The notes under the pieces were generated by a model that saw only the letters and a program-made list of their open reading frames with translations, did not search any database and was not told where the DNA came from. This document shows positions 34,337-43,879 of a stretch of 56,835 nucleotides of DNA, piece after piece; within the stretch, counting starts at the first letter, position 1; each line of letters opens with the position of its first letter. Source of the stretch: CAZFLM01 sp964519955 (GTDB lineage Bacteria > Armatimonadota > Chthonomonadetes > Chthonomonadales > CAJBBX01); assembly GCA_964519955.1 (NCBI GenBank), contig CAZFLM010000040.1:1-56835 (forward strand), read 5' to 3'. Both the position numbers and the translations under genes were made by a program.

Positions 34337-34791
34337 AGCAGATCCGGGCGATCCTGCCCCACCGGTTCCCCATGCTCCTGGTAGACCGCATCCTGGAGCT
34401 CGAGCCGGGCACGCGCGCCCTCGGACTGAAGAACGTCACCGCCAACGAGTGGTTCTTCCAGGGCCACTTCCCGGCGCAGGCCATCATGCCCGGCGTTCTG
34501 GTGCTGGAGGCCATGGCGCAGGTCGGCGGCGTCCTCATGCTCTCCCTGCCCGCCGAAGGCGAGAAGCTGCCGCTGCTGGGCGGTGTCGACAACGCCAGGT
34601 TCCGCAGGCCGGTGGTGCCAGGCGACACGCTCGTGACGGAGTCGACGGTCATCTACTTCCGCAAGGGCTACGGGAAGATGAAGCTCGTAGGCCGCGTGGG
34701 CAACGAGGTCGCGGCCGTCGCCGAGATGACCTTCGCGCTGGTCGGCAACAAGAAGGCGGACGAACCCACCGTGCAGGCCCAGGAGAGCTAG
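34324..34791 (+). CDS. fabZ: 3-hydroxyacyl-ACP dehydratase FabZ
   Basis: 155 residues. Starts inside the end of lpxC with AAAGGAG in front. Hot-dog fold with catalytic His in GHFPAQAIMPGVL and Glu in LVLEAMAQVGG, and the conserved start IEQIRAILPHRFPMLLVDRI. Dehydrates 3-hydroxyacyl-ACP, competing with LpxA/LpxD for the same acyl chains, so its place between lpxC and lpxA is classic. Confidence 0.95.
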   Translation: MYDIEQIRAILPHRFPMLLVDRILELEPGTRALGLKNVTANEWFFQGHFPAQAIMPGVLVLEAMAQVGGVLMLSLPAEGEKLPLLGGVDNARFRRPVVPGDTLVTESTVIYFRKGYGKMKLVGRVGNEVAAVAEMTFALVGNKKADEPTVQAQES

Positions 34792-34794
34792 GCG

Positions 34795-35589
34795 ATGGCG
34801 AAGATCATCCACCCAACCGCAGTCATCGCCGAGGGCGCCTACCTGGCCGACAACGTCACCGTGGGCCCGTACTGCATCGTGGGCGACGACGTCCAGATCG
34901 GCGAGGGCACCAACCTCGAGGGGCACGTCATCGTCGAGCGCGGCACTCGCATCGGGCGCAATTGCCACGTCTGGCCGGGAGCGGCGCTGGGCGGCCCTCC
35001 GCAAGATCACAAGTACCGCGGCGAGCGCAGCCTGCTCATCGTCGGCGACAACAACACGATCCGCGAGTATGTCACCATCCACCGAGCCGTAGGCGAGGCG
35101 GTGGCGACGCGGGTCGGCAACGACAACATGATCATGGCCTACGTCCACATCGGCCACAACTGCGACATCGGCAGCGGCAACACCATTTCCAGCTATGTCG
35201 GTCTCTCGGGCCACGTGACTGTCGAGGACAACACGGTGATGGGCGGTATGGTGGGCGTCCACCAGTTCTGCCGGATCGGCCGGCTGTCCATGGTCGGCGG
35301 CCTGAGCAAGGTCAACCAGGACATTCCGCCGTTCATGATCTCCGACGGCGTCCCCGCCCGGGTGCTCGACCTGAACCGCATCGGCCTGCGCCGCAACGGC
35401 GTTCCGCCCGCCGTTCGAAGCGCCCTGCGCCAGGCGTACAAGCTGCTGTACCGCAGCAACCTGAACGTTACCCAGGCTGTCGAACGTATACAAGAGGAAC
35501 TCGACCGTTCCGAGGAACTCGACTACCTCATCTCCTTCGTCCGCGGCATGCAGGCCGGCTTCGGCGGACGTGGGAACGACGCCCGCTAG
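34795..35589 (+). CDS. lpxA: UDP-GlcNAc acyltransferase LpxA
   Basis: 264 residues. Hexapeptide-repeat beta-helix starting IIHPTAVIAEGAYLADNVTVGPYCIVG. The signature GGPPQDHKYRGE, catalytic His in YVHIGHNCDIG, and the C-terminal helical domain with LNRIGLRRNGVP are present. Transfers the 3-hydroxyacyl chain to UDP-GlcNAc, the first step of lipid A. Three bases after fabZ. Confidence 0.95.
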   Translation: MAKIIHPTAVIAEGAYLADNVTVGPYCIVGDDVQIGEGTNLEGHVIVERGTRIGRNCHVWPGAALGGPPQDHKYRGERSLLIVGDNNTIREYVTIHRAVGEAVATRVGNDNMIMAYVHIGHNCDIGSGNTISSYVGLSGHVTVEDNTVMGGMVGVHQFCRIGRLSMVGGLSKVNQDIPPFMISDGVPARVLDLNRIGLRRNGVPPAVRSALRQAYKLLYRSNLNVTQAVERIQEELDRSEELDYLISFVRGMQAGFGGRGNDAR

Positions 35590-35688
35590 CCTGACCCGCC
35601 GCGCAATCGGGTGGCGAGACCTCATGCTTGCCACCCACGCCCGCTGAACCTGCGATCCCTACCCCGTCGATCGCGACCGAGGGAGTGC

Positions 35689-37029
35689 ATGGAGACGAAC
35701 ATCGCGCTGCTCTCCGGGGAGCCCTCCGGCGACCTGGTCGGCGCGGCGCTTGCCAAGGAGCTGCAGACGCTGGCGCCGGGCATCCGCCTGTGGGGCCTCG
35801 GCAGCACGCGCATGCGTGAGGCCGGTGTCGAGCTGCTCTGCGACAGCGGCGACTGGGGCGCGATCGGCGTCGTGCAGGCGCTCAAGGTCTACCCGCGGGT
35901 GCGCTACACCACCTACCCGCGGGTGCTCGGCGAGATCGACAGGCGGCGCCCGGCGGCAGTGGTCCTCATCGACTTCGGCGCGTTCAACGTACGCGTGGCC
36001 CGATGGAGCAAGCCCCGCGGGCACCACATCTTCTACTACTTCCCGCCCGGCTCGTGGCGCCGCGGCGGCACCAAGGGCGCCGAACTCGCCACCCTGACCG
36101 ACCGCGTCGCCACGCCCTTCCCCTGGTCCGCCGACCGCCTTGCCGGACTGGGCGTGAACGTGGAGTTCGTCGGACATCCGCTGCTCGACCTCGCGAAGCC
36201 GTCCACGACCCGCGAGGCGTTCGCCGACCTGCTCGGGCTGGACGCGAAGCACCCGATCGTGGGGCTCCTGCCGGGCAGCCGGCGCCACGAGATCGAGCAC
36301 AACCTGCCGGCCATGCTGGACGCCGCGATGCGCATCTGCGGCGAGGTGCCCGGGACGCAGTTCGTGGTGGGGCTCGCCTCCCCGATGGCCCGAGCCATGG
36401 CCGAGCGCGAGCTGGATGGTCTGGCGCGGCGCCTGCTCGCCATGCCCGGCCGCGGCGGCGAGGAGAGCGGATCGCGGCCCAAGCGCGAACTCATCACGCC
36501 CGAGGGGGTCCGCCTCAGTCCCGAGCAGGCCAAGGAGTGGGTGGCTTCGCGCCGCCGCAGGTGCTCCAACGGGCAGCCGGCCGGAATGCCACCGGTCGTC
36601 CTCGTTGAAGGCTATACGTACGACGCCATGGCCCACTCGGACGCCCTCATCGTCTGCTCCGGCACCGCCACACTCGAGGCCGCCATCCTCGGCAAGCCAA
36701 TGGTCATCATGTACCGGGGCTCGAAGCTGATGAACGTGGAGCGCCACTTGCGGCGCATCCGGCCCGAGCACATCGGCATGCCGAACATCATCGCCCAGCG
36801 CCGGATCGTGCCGGAACTCATCCAGGAAGAGGCTGCCCCGGCGACACTGGCCCAACTCACGCTGCGCTACCTGCGCGAGCCGGAGCACAAGGCGGCTGTC
36901 GTTGCGGACCTGGCGGCGGTGCGCGCCCAGCTCGGCGAGCCCGGCGCCAGCGCCCGCGTGGCCCGCATGGTGCTGGAGACCGCGGGGCTCCCGGCCGGCG
37001 CGGCCGAACCGGGTCCGGGTACACTGTAG
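35689..37029 (+). CDS. lpxB: Lipid-A-disaccharide synthase LpxB (GT19), with insertion
   Basis: 446 residues from ATG (GGGAG just upstream), longer than the usual ~380. Conserved parts: the start ALLSGEPSGDLVGAAL, LWGLGSTRMREAGVELL, GLLPGSRRHEIEHNLPAML and VCSGTATLEAAILGKPMVIMYR, then the C-terminal PNIIAQRRIVPELIQEEA. A charged insertion of about 60 residues (RRLLAMPGRGGEESGS to ASRRRRCSNG) interrupts the segment before VEGYTYDAMAHSDA. Joins UDP-diacyl-GlcN and lipid X. No lpxH, lpxI or lpxG gene for the preceding pyrophosphatase step lies in the cluster. Confidence 0.9.
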   Translation: METNIALLSGEPSGDLVGAALAKELQTLAPGIRLWGLGSTRMREAGVELLCDSGDWGAIGVVQALKVYPRVRYTTYPRVLGEIDRRRPAAVVLIDFGAFNVRVARWSKPRGHHIFYYFPPGSWRRGGTKGAELATLTDRVATPFPWSADRLAGLGVNVEFVGHPLLDLAKPSTTREAFADLLGLDAKHPIVGLLPGSRRHEIEHNLPAMLDAAMRICGEVPGTQFVVGLASPMARAMAERELDGLARRLLAMPGRGGEESGSRPKRELITPEGVRLSPEQAKEWVASRRRRCSNGQPAGMPPVVLVEGYTYDAMAHSDALIVCSGTATLEAAILGKPMVIMYRGSKLMNVERHLRRIRPEHIGMPNIIAQRRIVPELIQEEAAPATLAQLTLRYLREPEHKAAVVADLAAVRAQLGEPGASARVARMVLETAGLPAGAAEPGPGTL

Positions 37030-37069
37030 GAAGACCATCGGCCGGCGACCGCCGGCCAGGAGAACCGAT

Positions 37070-38890
37070 ATGGTGCAGGGCGACGACGCAAAGTCGCAAT
37101 CAGCCGAGGAAGCCCGCAGACGCGACCGCGAGACAGCGCGCCGCCTCTACGCCTACATCAAGCCGCACTGGCGGATCATCACCGCCGGCCTTCTGTGCGC
37201 GGCCGGCGTGTCGGCCATCACGACGCTCCTGGCGATCGCCGCGAAGATCACGATCAACTCGATGACGAAGAGCGTCGGAACGCTCAACTTCGTCTGCATC
37301 ATCGTCACGATCGTCTTCCTGATCCGCAGCCTGCTCACCTACGGCCAGACGTTCTTCCTCTCCCTCGTAGCGCAGCGGGTGACCACCCAGTTGCGGGACG
37401 AGATCTTCGCCCACCTGCACTCGCTGTCGCTCTCCTTCTTCAACAAGCGCCGGACCGGCGGCATCATGTCGGCCGTCACCGGCGACGTACCGGTCATCCA
37501 GAACGCGACGCTGACCATCCGCGACGTGGTGGCCGCCCCACTCGGGGTGGTTGCGCCGCTCGCCGTGGCGTTCTACCATAGCTGGCGGCTGACGGCAGCG
37601 GCCATCATCGTCGTACCGCTGATGGGCCTCGTCATCAGCCGCATCGGCAAGCGCATCCGCCGCATCTCCGCCGCGGTGCAGATCAAGCTGGCAGACATCA
37701 CCACGATCACCGAGGAGACGATCGCCGGCGCGCGCATCATCAAGTCCTTCGCCACCGAGAACCACGAGATCGAGCGGTTCCGCGACGAGAACGAGCGCAC
37801 CTTCAACACCATCATCCGCGGCGAGAAGCAGCGCGCCCGCCTGCGTCCGATCGTTGAGTTCATCGGCGCGTTCGGCATCGCCCTCGTCATCTGGCTGGGC
37901 GGCAACGAGATCGCCCATAACACGGTTCTGATCCACGCGGGCAAGCTCCCGCTCAGCCCGATGCGTGAGCCGGGCGACCTGGCCATGTTCGTGATGCTGC
38001 TCCAGCAGGTCGCCACGAACGTCAGCCACCTCGGCCAGATCAACAACACGTACCAGTCCGCCATCGCGGCCGCCGATCGCATCTTCACCGAGATCCTGGA
38101 TCAGACGACCGAGGTGCAGGAGAAGCAGACTGCGGTCGCGCTGCCCGCCATTCAGGGCGAAGTCGCGTTCGAGGACGTCTCATTCACCTATGGCGACGGG
38201 CCCCAGGTGCTGCACAACCTCTCCTTCGCGGTGAAGCCCGGCGAGGTCATCGCGCTGGTGGGCCACAGTGGCGCCGGCAAGAGCACCCTCGTCGACCTCA
38301 TTCCGCGGTTCTACGACGTAACGGGCGGCCGCATCCTGATCGACGGGCACGACGTGCGCGACGTGAAGATCGACACGCTGCGCCGCCAGATCGGCATCGT
38401 GCCGCAGGAGACCTGGCTGTTCGCGGGCACGCTGCGCGACAACATCGCGTACGGGAAGCGCGACGCGACGGACGAGGAGATCCGCGGCGCCGCCTATGCG
38501 GCGAATGCGTACTTCATCGACGGGATGCCCGACAAGTTCGAGACCGTGGTCGGCGAGCGCGGCGTCCGCCTCTCCGGCGGCGAGCGGCAGCGCATCGCCA
38601 TCGCCCGCGCCATCCTGATGAACCCGCGCCTGCTCATCCTCGACGAGGCGACCAGCTCGCTCGACGCATCGTCGGAGGCGCTCGTCCAGGAGGCATTCGA
38701 GCAGTTGATGAAGGGCCGCACCACGTTCGTGATCGCGCACCGGCTCTCGACGATCCTGAACGCGGACCGCATCCTGGTGCTCGACCAGGGCCGCATCGCC
38801 GAAACCGGCACGCACGCTGAGCTGCTCGCGAGCGGCGGCATCTACTCCCAGCTCTACGAGCGCCAGTTCCGAGCGGAGATACAGGGATAG
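37070..38890 (+). CDS. msbA: Lipid A/ABC exporter MsbA-like
   Basis: 606 residues with AGGAG before the ATG. The N-terminal six-helix ABC transmembrane domain (about 20-330) includes NKRRTGGIMSAVTGDV. The nucleotide-binding domain has Walker A GHSGAGKST, Q-loop IGIVPQETWLF, signature LSGGERQRIAIARA, Walker B LLILDEATSSLD and H-loop IAHRLSTI. One chain, so it works as a homodimer. Inside the lpx operon, flipping of lipid A across the inner membrane is the best call; the family also includes other lipid and peptide exporters. Confidence 0.88.
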   Translation: MVQGDDAKSQSAEEARRRDRETARRLYAYIKPHWRIITAGLLCAAGVSAITTLLAIAAKITINSMTKSVGTLNFVCIIVTIVFLIRSLLTYGQTFFLSLVAQRVTTQLRDEIFAHLHSLSLSFFNKRRTGGIMSAVTGDVPVIQNATLTIRDVVAAPLGVVAPLAVAFYHSWRLTAAAIIVVPLMGLVISRIGKRIRRISAAVQIKLADITTITEETIAGARIIKSFATENHEIERFRDENERTFNTIIRGEKQRARLRPIVEFIGAFGIALVIWLGGNEIAHNTVLIHAGKLPLSPMREPGDLAMFVMLLQQVATNVSHLGQINNTYQSAIAAADRIFTEILDQTTEVQEKQTAVALPAIQGEVAFEDVSFTYGDGPQVLHNLSFAVKPGEVIALVGHSGAGKSTLVDLIPRFYDVTGGRILIDGHDVRDVKIDTLRRQIGIVPQETWLFAGTLRDNIAYGKRDATDEEIRGAAYAANAYFIDGMPDKFETVVGERGVRLSGGERQRIAIARAILMNPRLLILDEATSSLDASSEALVQEAFEQLMKGRTTFVIAHRLSTILNADRILVLDQGRIAETGTHAELLASGGIYSQLYERQFRAEIQG

Positions 38891-38901
38891 CCCGGCTGAC
38901 C

Positions 38902-39672
38902 ATGACCGACCAAGAACCCACTGCACCGAACGAGTCCGCCGGGCTCGACAAGCGCAAGCCCGCCGCGGCGACCGAGCCGAAGCCCGAGAAGCGCGCGGCC
39001 CGGCTCAGCCTCCTGGTCTTCTGCATTGCCCGCTTCATCGGCATGACCCTACGCGTTCGCTATGACAACCTCGAGCGAATCGAGGAGGTGATGGGCGCCA
39101 ACGGAGGCGGGACACTGGTGACCTGGCACGGGCGCACCCTCCTGCCCGCCAACGTGTTCCGGAAGCGTGGCTACTGGGCGCTCATTTCGCTCTCGCGGGA
39201 CGGCGAGGTGCAGGACCACATCTTCCGCCGCTTCGGCTTCCAGACTGTTCGAGGCTCCACTGGGCGCGGCGGCGTGCGCGCGGCGCTTCAGTTGGCTCGG
39301 AAGATCGGCGAGGGAGGCATCCTGGCGTTCACGCCGGACGGCCCGCGCGGCCCGAGCCACAAGGTCCAGCAGGGCACCATCTTCCTGGCCCAGCGCTCCG
39401 GCAAGCCCATCATCCCGCTGGGGCTCAGCTCGCGCCCGCGGAAGCTCATCCCCACGTGGGACAGCTACATGATCCCGTGGCCGTTCGCGCGCGCTGCTTT
39501 CGTCGTGGGCGAGCCCATGTTCGTCGCGCCGGACCTGGACGAGGCCGGGAAGCAGCGCGCCGCCGAGGAGCTGGAGCGGGCCATCAACCGCTGCGAGAAG
39601 CGCGCCGAAGAGATGCTGGGGTACGCCTACCCCGCCGACTACCCGACGGAGCCCCTCGACTCGAATACGTAG
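38902..39672 (+). CDS. DUF374-type lysophospholipid acyltransferase-like protein
   Basis: 256 residues. After a charged N terminus, a membrane-associated helix (LLVFCIARFIGMTLRVRYD) and the LPLAT core: WHGRTLLPANVFRKRG, ISLSRDGEVQ, RGSTGRGGVRAAL and FTPDGPRGPSHKVQQGTIFLAQ. These are the hallmarks of the DUF374 family, usually found between msbA and waaA and thought to act on lipid A or Kdo-lipid A. The acyl donor and target cannot be told from sequence. Confidence 0.85.
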   Translation: MTDQEPTAPNESAGLDKRKPAAATEPKPEKRAARLSLLVFCIARFIGMTLRVRYDNLERIEEVMGANGGGTLVTWHGRTLLPANVFRKRGYWALISLSRDGEVQDHIFRRFGFQTVRGSTGRGGVRAALQLARKIGEGGILAFTPDGPRGPSHKVQQGTIFLAQRSGKPIIPLGLSSRPRKLIPTWDSYMIPWPFARAAFVVGEPMFVAPDLDEAGKQRAAEELERAINRCEKRAEEMLGYAYPADYPTEPLDSNT

Positions 39673-39723
39673 GAACACCGTCTGCTGCGTCTCGGACCGG
39701 CACGAACCGCCTGCAACAACCCT

Positions 39724-41028
39724 ATGAACTACGCCGCCTACAACGCGCTGCTTGCGCTCGCCTCGCCTGCCGTCGCCGCCGGTCTCGGCTACCGGCTGGC
39801 GGCCGGCAAGTCGCGCGTGGGCTGGGCCGAGCGCTGGGGCCACCTGCCCGCCGACCTGGCGCGCAGGAGCGGCCCGCGCGTCTGGGTCCACTGCGCCTCG
39901 GTCGGCGAGGTGATGGCTGCCACTCCCATCCTGAAGGCCTACAAGCAGCGCCGCCCGGACGACGAGATCGTCATGAGCGTCATCACCCCGGGCGGGCACG
40001 AGACGGCGACGCAGCTTGGAGACCTGCTGCGGGCGGTGGTCTACGTGCCCTTCGACGTGCCCTGGGCCGTACGCCGCGCCATCGCCGCGATCCAGCCGGA
40101 CGCCCTCGTGGTTCTCGAGACCGAGCTGTGGCCGAACATGCTGCACCTCGTCAGGCGCTCCGGCGCACGCGCGATCCTCGTGAACGGTCGCATCTCGGAT
40201 CGCAGCATCGGGCGCTACCTGCGCGCGCGCGGCCTGTTCGCGTGGGTGCTCTCCCACTTCGACCGCATCCTCACGCAGTCGACGGCAGACGCGGAGCGGT
40301 TCGCCTGGATCGGCGGGCCGGCGGAGCGCATCGAGGTCGGCGGCAACAGCAAGTTCGACCAAGCGGTCGATCGTCTCAGCCCCGAGGAGACGGCCGCTCT
40401 GCGCGCCGACCTGCGCCTGCCGCCAGCCGGCCCGGTGCTCGTGGTGGGCAGCACCCGAGAGGCCGAGGAGGAGCGCCTGGTCATCGAGGCATATGCCGAG
40501 CTGCGCCGGCGCGTGCCGGAGATCTCGCTGGTTCACGCCCCGCGGCACGTCGACCGCGCGGCGGAGGTCGAGAAGCTCTACCGCGACGCCGGGTTCGCGC
40601 CGGTTCGGCGCACGGCATCGAGCGAGGCCACCGGCCCCGTCCGCGAGCTGATCCTGGACACGTTCGGCGAACTCGGACGCGTCTATGCCGTGGGCGGCGT
40701 GGCGTTCATCGGCAACAGCCTGACCCCGCCCGGGGGCGGGCAGAACATCTTGCAGCCGCTTGCCCAGGGCAAGCCGGTCGTAACTGGACCCTACATGCAG
40801 AACTTCCGAGACATCTCCGCCATGGCGCAGTCGGCCGGCCTGGCCCACACGGTGCGCACGGCTCCGGAACTCGCCGAGCGCGCGCTGGCGTGCCTGCACA
40901 GGCCTGACCAAGCGGACGACACCGGGGAGCGCGCCCGCGCCCTGATCGACGGCAACCGGGGCGCCTCCGCGCGCTACGCCGACGCCATCGCGGCCCTGGT
41001 CGAGCAGAGGGTGGGTGGAGCCAGATGA
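39724..41028 (+). CDS. waaA: Kdo transferase WaaA (KdtA)
   Basis: 434 residues. GT-B fold of the GT30 family. Membrane-proximal start, catalytic Glu in VWVHCASVGEVMAATPIL, FDVPWAVRRAI, VLETELWPNML, then GNSKFDQA and the C-terminal donor site VGGVAFIGNSLTPPGGGQNILQPLAQGKPVVTGP. Adds Kdo from CMP-Kdo to the lipid A precursor; kdsB (making CMP-Kdo) lies four genes on. ATGA overlap with lpxK. One or two Kdo units cannot be predicted. Confidence 0.93.
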   Translation: MNYAAYNALLALASPAVAAGLGYRLAAGKSRVGWAERWGHLPADLARRSGPRVWVHCASVGEVMAATPILKAYKQRRPDDEIVMSVITPGGHETATQLGDLLRAVVYVPFDVPWAVRRAIAAIQPDALVVLETELWPNMLHLVRRSGARAILVNGRISDRSIGRYLRARGLFAWVLSHFDRILTQSTADAERFAWIGGPAERIEVGGNSKFDQAVDRLSPEETAALRADLRLPPAGPVLVVGSTREAEEERLVIEAYAELRRRVPEISLVHAPRHVDRAAEVEKLYRDAGFAPVRRTASSEATGPVRELILDTFGELGRVYAVGGVAFIGNSLTPPGGGQNILQPLAQGKPVVTGPYMQNFRDISAMAQSAGLAHTVRTAPELAERALACLHRPDQADDTGERARALIDGNRGASARYADAIAALVEQRVGGAR

Positions 41029-42155
41029 GTACCTCCCACCGCGCCGCAACCCGCCCAGACCGGACCGACAGAATGCTCGCCATCCTGAGCGGCGAGAAGC
41101 AGGGCGCGATCGCGTCGGTCGCCCGCGGCGGTCTGGCAGCGCTCGCGATGCTCTACTCCGGCGGGCTGAAGGCGTATCTCTCCCTGTACAACATGGGACT
41201 GCGCAGCCGCGCCGAGCTGCCGTGCGCGGTCATCAGCATCGGCAACCTGTCGGTGGGAGGCACGGGCAAGACGCCGATGACGCGCGCCATCTGCGCGCGC
41301 CTCGCCCAGCGCGGCCTGCGCGTGTGCGTGCTCAGCCGCGGCTACCGGGGCAAGAGCGAGCATGGCGCGGCCATCGTCTCCAACACCCAACGAGTCCTGC
41401 TGGACGCCCAGCACGCAGGCGACGAGGCGTACTGGCTCGCCGTGTCGATGCCCGGCATCCCCGTCATCGCCGGCAAGGACCGCCGCAAGACCGGGGCGAT
41501 CGCCTGCGAGCAGTTCCACCCGGACGTCATCGTGCTGGACGACGGAATGCAGTACTACCAGCTCTACCGTGACCTGGACATCGTCCTGGTGAACTGCGTG
41601 CGCCCGTTCGACAACGGGTGGACCTTCCCGCGCGGCCTCCTGCGCGAGCCGCCCGACCATCTCGAGCGCGCCGACATCGTGGTGCTCACGAACACGGACA
41701 AGATCAGCCCGGCCTCGGTCGCCGAGCTGGGACGAATCGTGCAAGGGCTCGCGCCCGAGGCGCGCCAGTTCCGTGCCGCGTACTGCGTGGCCGACCTGCG
41801 CCCCCTCGACAAGTCCGCGCCTCGCCCCGCGACATGGCTGCGCGGCCGCCGCGTCGCAACCCTCTGCGCCATCGCCAACCCGGAGACCTTCGAGCGCCAG
41901 GTCGAGATGGCCGGCGCCACCATCGTGGGGCGAACGCGCCTGGCCGACCACGAGGCCCCCACGATGGGCCACCTAGAAGGAGCCATCGCAGAAGCCGTGC
42001 AAGCGGGTGCGGAAGCCATCATCGTCTCGGAGAAGGACGCCGTGAAGCTGCCGCCGCTCGGGCGGCCCCTGCCTTTCTACATCATGGCCGCCGACATGCG
42101 CGTCGAGGACGTCGATGCGCTGATCTCGGCGATCGTGGAGAAGACCCAGTCGTGA
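41025..42155 (+). CDS. lpxK: Tetraacyldisaccharide 4'-kinase LpxK
   Basis: 376 residues. An N-terminal membrane-association helix precedes the P-loop VISIGNLSVGGTGKTPMTRA. Then come LSRGYRGK, GDEAYWLA, the acidic DVIVLDDGMQY box and RPFDNGWTFPRGLLREPPDHLERAD. Phosphorylates the 4' position of the lipid A precursor. Overlaps waaA (ATGA) and the lpxL-like gene (GTGA), indicating translational coupling. Confidence 0.94.
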   Translation: MSTSHRAATRPDRTDRMLAILSGEKQGAIASVARGGLAALAMLYSGGLKAYLSLYNMGLRSRAELPCAVISIGNLSVGGTGKTPMTRAICARLAQRGLRVCVLSRGYRGKSEHGAAIVSNTQRVLLDAQHAGDEAYWLAVSMPGIPVIAGKDRRKTGAIACEQFHPDVIVLDDGMQYYQLYRDLDIVLVNCVRPFDNGWTFPRGLLREPPDHLERADIVVLTNTDKISPASVAELGRIVQGLAPEARQFRAAYCVADLRPLDKSAPRPATWLRGRRVATLCAIANPETFERQVEMAGATIVGRTRLADHEAPTMGHLEGAIAEAVQAGAEAIIVSEKDAVKLPPLGRPLPFYIMAADMRVEDVDALISAIVEKTQS

Positions 42156-43090
42156 AACGCCTGGATCCTGCGCTGCGCGCCACAGGCCTGTTCGCGCTGC
42201 GCGGCTTCAGCTTCGTGATGCGCCATGCGCCGCTGCCTGTGGCCCTGGCAATCGGCCGCCGGCTGGGGGACCTGACGCGCCTCGTCTCAGGCAAGCGGGC
42301 GAACGTCGCTCTGAGGAACCTCGGCATCGCATTCGGCGACGAGCTGACCGATGCGGAGCGGCGACGGATCGTGCGGGAGTGCTTCCGTCACTTCGGCATG
42401 TTCGTCGTGGAGTCGGCCGTCTTCCCGTTCTGGTCGAACGAGCGGATGCTCGCCCGCATCGAGGTGGAACCCGCCGTGCTGGAGGCAGTCGAGCGCGCGC
42501 GGGCCGGTGGCCACGGATGCGTTGCGATCACCGCCCACCTGGGATGCTTCGAGCTGACGGCGCGCGTCGCGGCCACGCTTGGCGGCGAGGTGATCGTGGT
42601 CACCCGGCCCGCCCGCGATGAAGGTACCACGCGGTTCATGACCGAACTACGAGAGCGGCAGGGCTACCAGATCATTATGGCCCGAGGCACGCCGAAGGGC
42701 TTGCTGCAGGGCCTGCGCCGCAACGCGCTCATCGGCATCGTGTGCGATCAGAACTCGTGGGAGGCTCAGGCCCCCTTCTTCGGCCGCCCCGCTGGCACGG
42801 CGACTGGTCCGGCACGCATGGCGCTCCGCATGGGTTCCTCCATGTTCGTGGCCATCTGCCCACGGGTAGCGCCGGGGCGTTACCGGCTCGAGTTCCTCGG
42901 CGACGTCGACACGACACCGACTGGCGACACGGAGGCCGACGCTGTACGCATCATGACCGACGTGAACGCTCTCATCGAGAAGGGCGTACGAGCCCACCCG
43001 GAGCAATGGCTGTGGTTCCACGACCGCTGGCGGGCTAGCCGAGCCACCATGCCCCGGCAGTCGGCTCCGCCCTCCGAGGAAGGAGACTGA
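42152..43090 (+). CDS. lpxL: LpxL/HtrB-like lipid A late acyltransferase
   Basis: 312 residues from GTG. One N-terminal membrane segment, the family start KRANVALRNLGIAFGDELTDAERRRIVRECFRHFG, catalytic HX4E in TAHLGCFELTARVA, then VCDQN and a mid-region FFGRPAGTATGPARMALRMGS. Transfers a secondary acyl chain to Kdo-lipid A. LpxL versus LpxM cannot be resolved; this is the only late acyltransferase of this family in the window, besides the DUF374 protein. Confidence 0.88.
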   Translation: MKRLDPALRATGLFALRGFSFVMRHAPLPVALAIGRRLGDLTRLVSGKRANVALRNLGIAFGDELTDAERRRIVRECFRHFGMFVVESAVFPFWSNERMLARIEVEPAVLEAVERARAGGHGCVAITAHLGCFELTARVAATLGGEVIVVTRPARDEGTTRFMTELRERQGYQIIMARGTPKGLLQGLRRNALIGIVCDQNSWEAQAPFFGRPAGTATGPARMALRMGSSMFVAICPRVAPGRYRLEFLGDVDTTPTGDTEADAVRIMTDVNALIEKGVRAHPEQWLWFHDRWRASRATMPRQSAPPSEEGD

Positions 43091-43091
43091 C

Positions 43092-43820
43092 ATGAAGATC
43101 GTCGGAATCGTGCCCGCCCGTCTCGCCGCCACGCGCCTCCCCAACAAGCCGCTCCTCGACATCGGCGGCAAGCCCATGATCCAGCGCGTCTGGGAGCAGG
43201 TGCGCCGGGCCGAGTGCCTCGAGGATGTGATCGTCGCGACGCCCGATCAGGCGATCGCCGATGCAGTCGACGCGTTTGGCGGGCGCGCAGCCATGACCTC
43301 GGCTGAGCACCGCTCGGGCACCGACCGGCTGGCGGAGGTGGCGCGGGGGCTGGACGTAGAGATCGTGGTCAACATCCAGGGCGACGAGCCGCTGATCGAC
43401 CCGCAGAACATCGACGCGGCCGTGCGGCCTCTCCTCGAAGACGGCGCGGTGCCGATGACCTCGCTCATGTGCGTCTGCCCCGCCGAGGAGATCGTCAACC
43501 CGGCGACGGTGAAGGTGGTGTGCGATCCGACGGGGCGCGCGCTCTACTTCTCGCGGGCGACGATCCCGTACCGGCGCAACGTCGAGTCGGCCGTGCCCGT
43601 CATGCAGCACATTGGCCTCTACGCGTACCGGCGCGACTTCCTGCTCACGTTCGCGTCGTTGCCGCAGAGCCCCCTGGAGGCGACCGAGTGCCTGGAGCAA
43701 CTCCGTGTCCTGGAGAACGGCTACTCGATCCGCATGGTGAAGGTGGACCGCGCGCCGCTCTCGGTGGACACGCCGGAGGACCTGGAGCGCGTCAGGCGCA
43801 TCGTTGCGAAGAGCGACTAG
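43092..43820 (+). CDS. kdsB: CMP-Kdo synthetase KdsB
   Basis: 242 residues, standard length. Nucleotide-binding start IVPARLAATRLPNKPLLDIGGKPMI, then HRSGTDRLAEVA, NIQGDEPLIDP and HIGLYAYRRDFL, all KdsB signatures. Couples Kdo to CMP for WaaA. Last gene of the lpx block; AGGAG within the lpxL-like gene end. No clear terminator follows; the next 430 bases hold sigma-54 promoters. Confidence 0.95.
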   Translation: MKIVGIVPARLAATRLPNKPLLDIGGKPMIQRVWEQVRRAECLEDVIVATPDQAIADAVDAFGGRAAMTSAEHRSGTDRLAEVARGLDVEIVVNIQGDEPLIDPQNIDAAVRPLLEDGAVPMTSLMCVCPAEEIVNPATVKVVCDPTGRALYFSRATIPYRRNVESAVPVMQHIGLYAYRRDFLLTFASLPQSPLEATECLEQLRVLENGYSIRMVKVDRAPLSVDTPEDLERVRRIVAKSD

Positions 43821-43879
43821 CCGAGGCGGCGCCCACCCTACGGGCATCGAACTGCAGCAAAAAGGTGTGCGGGAATCTG

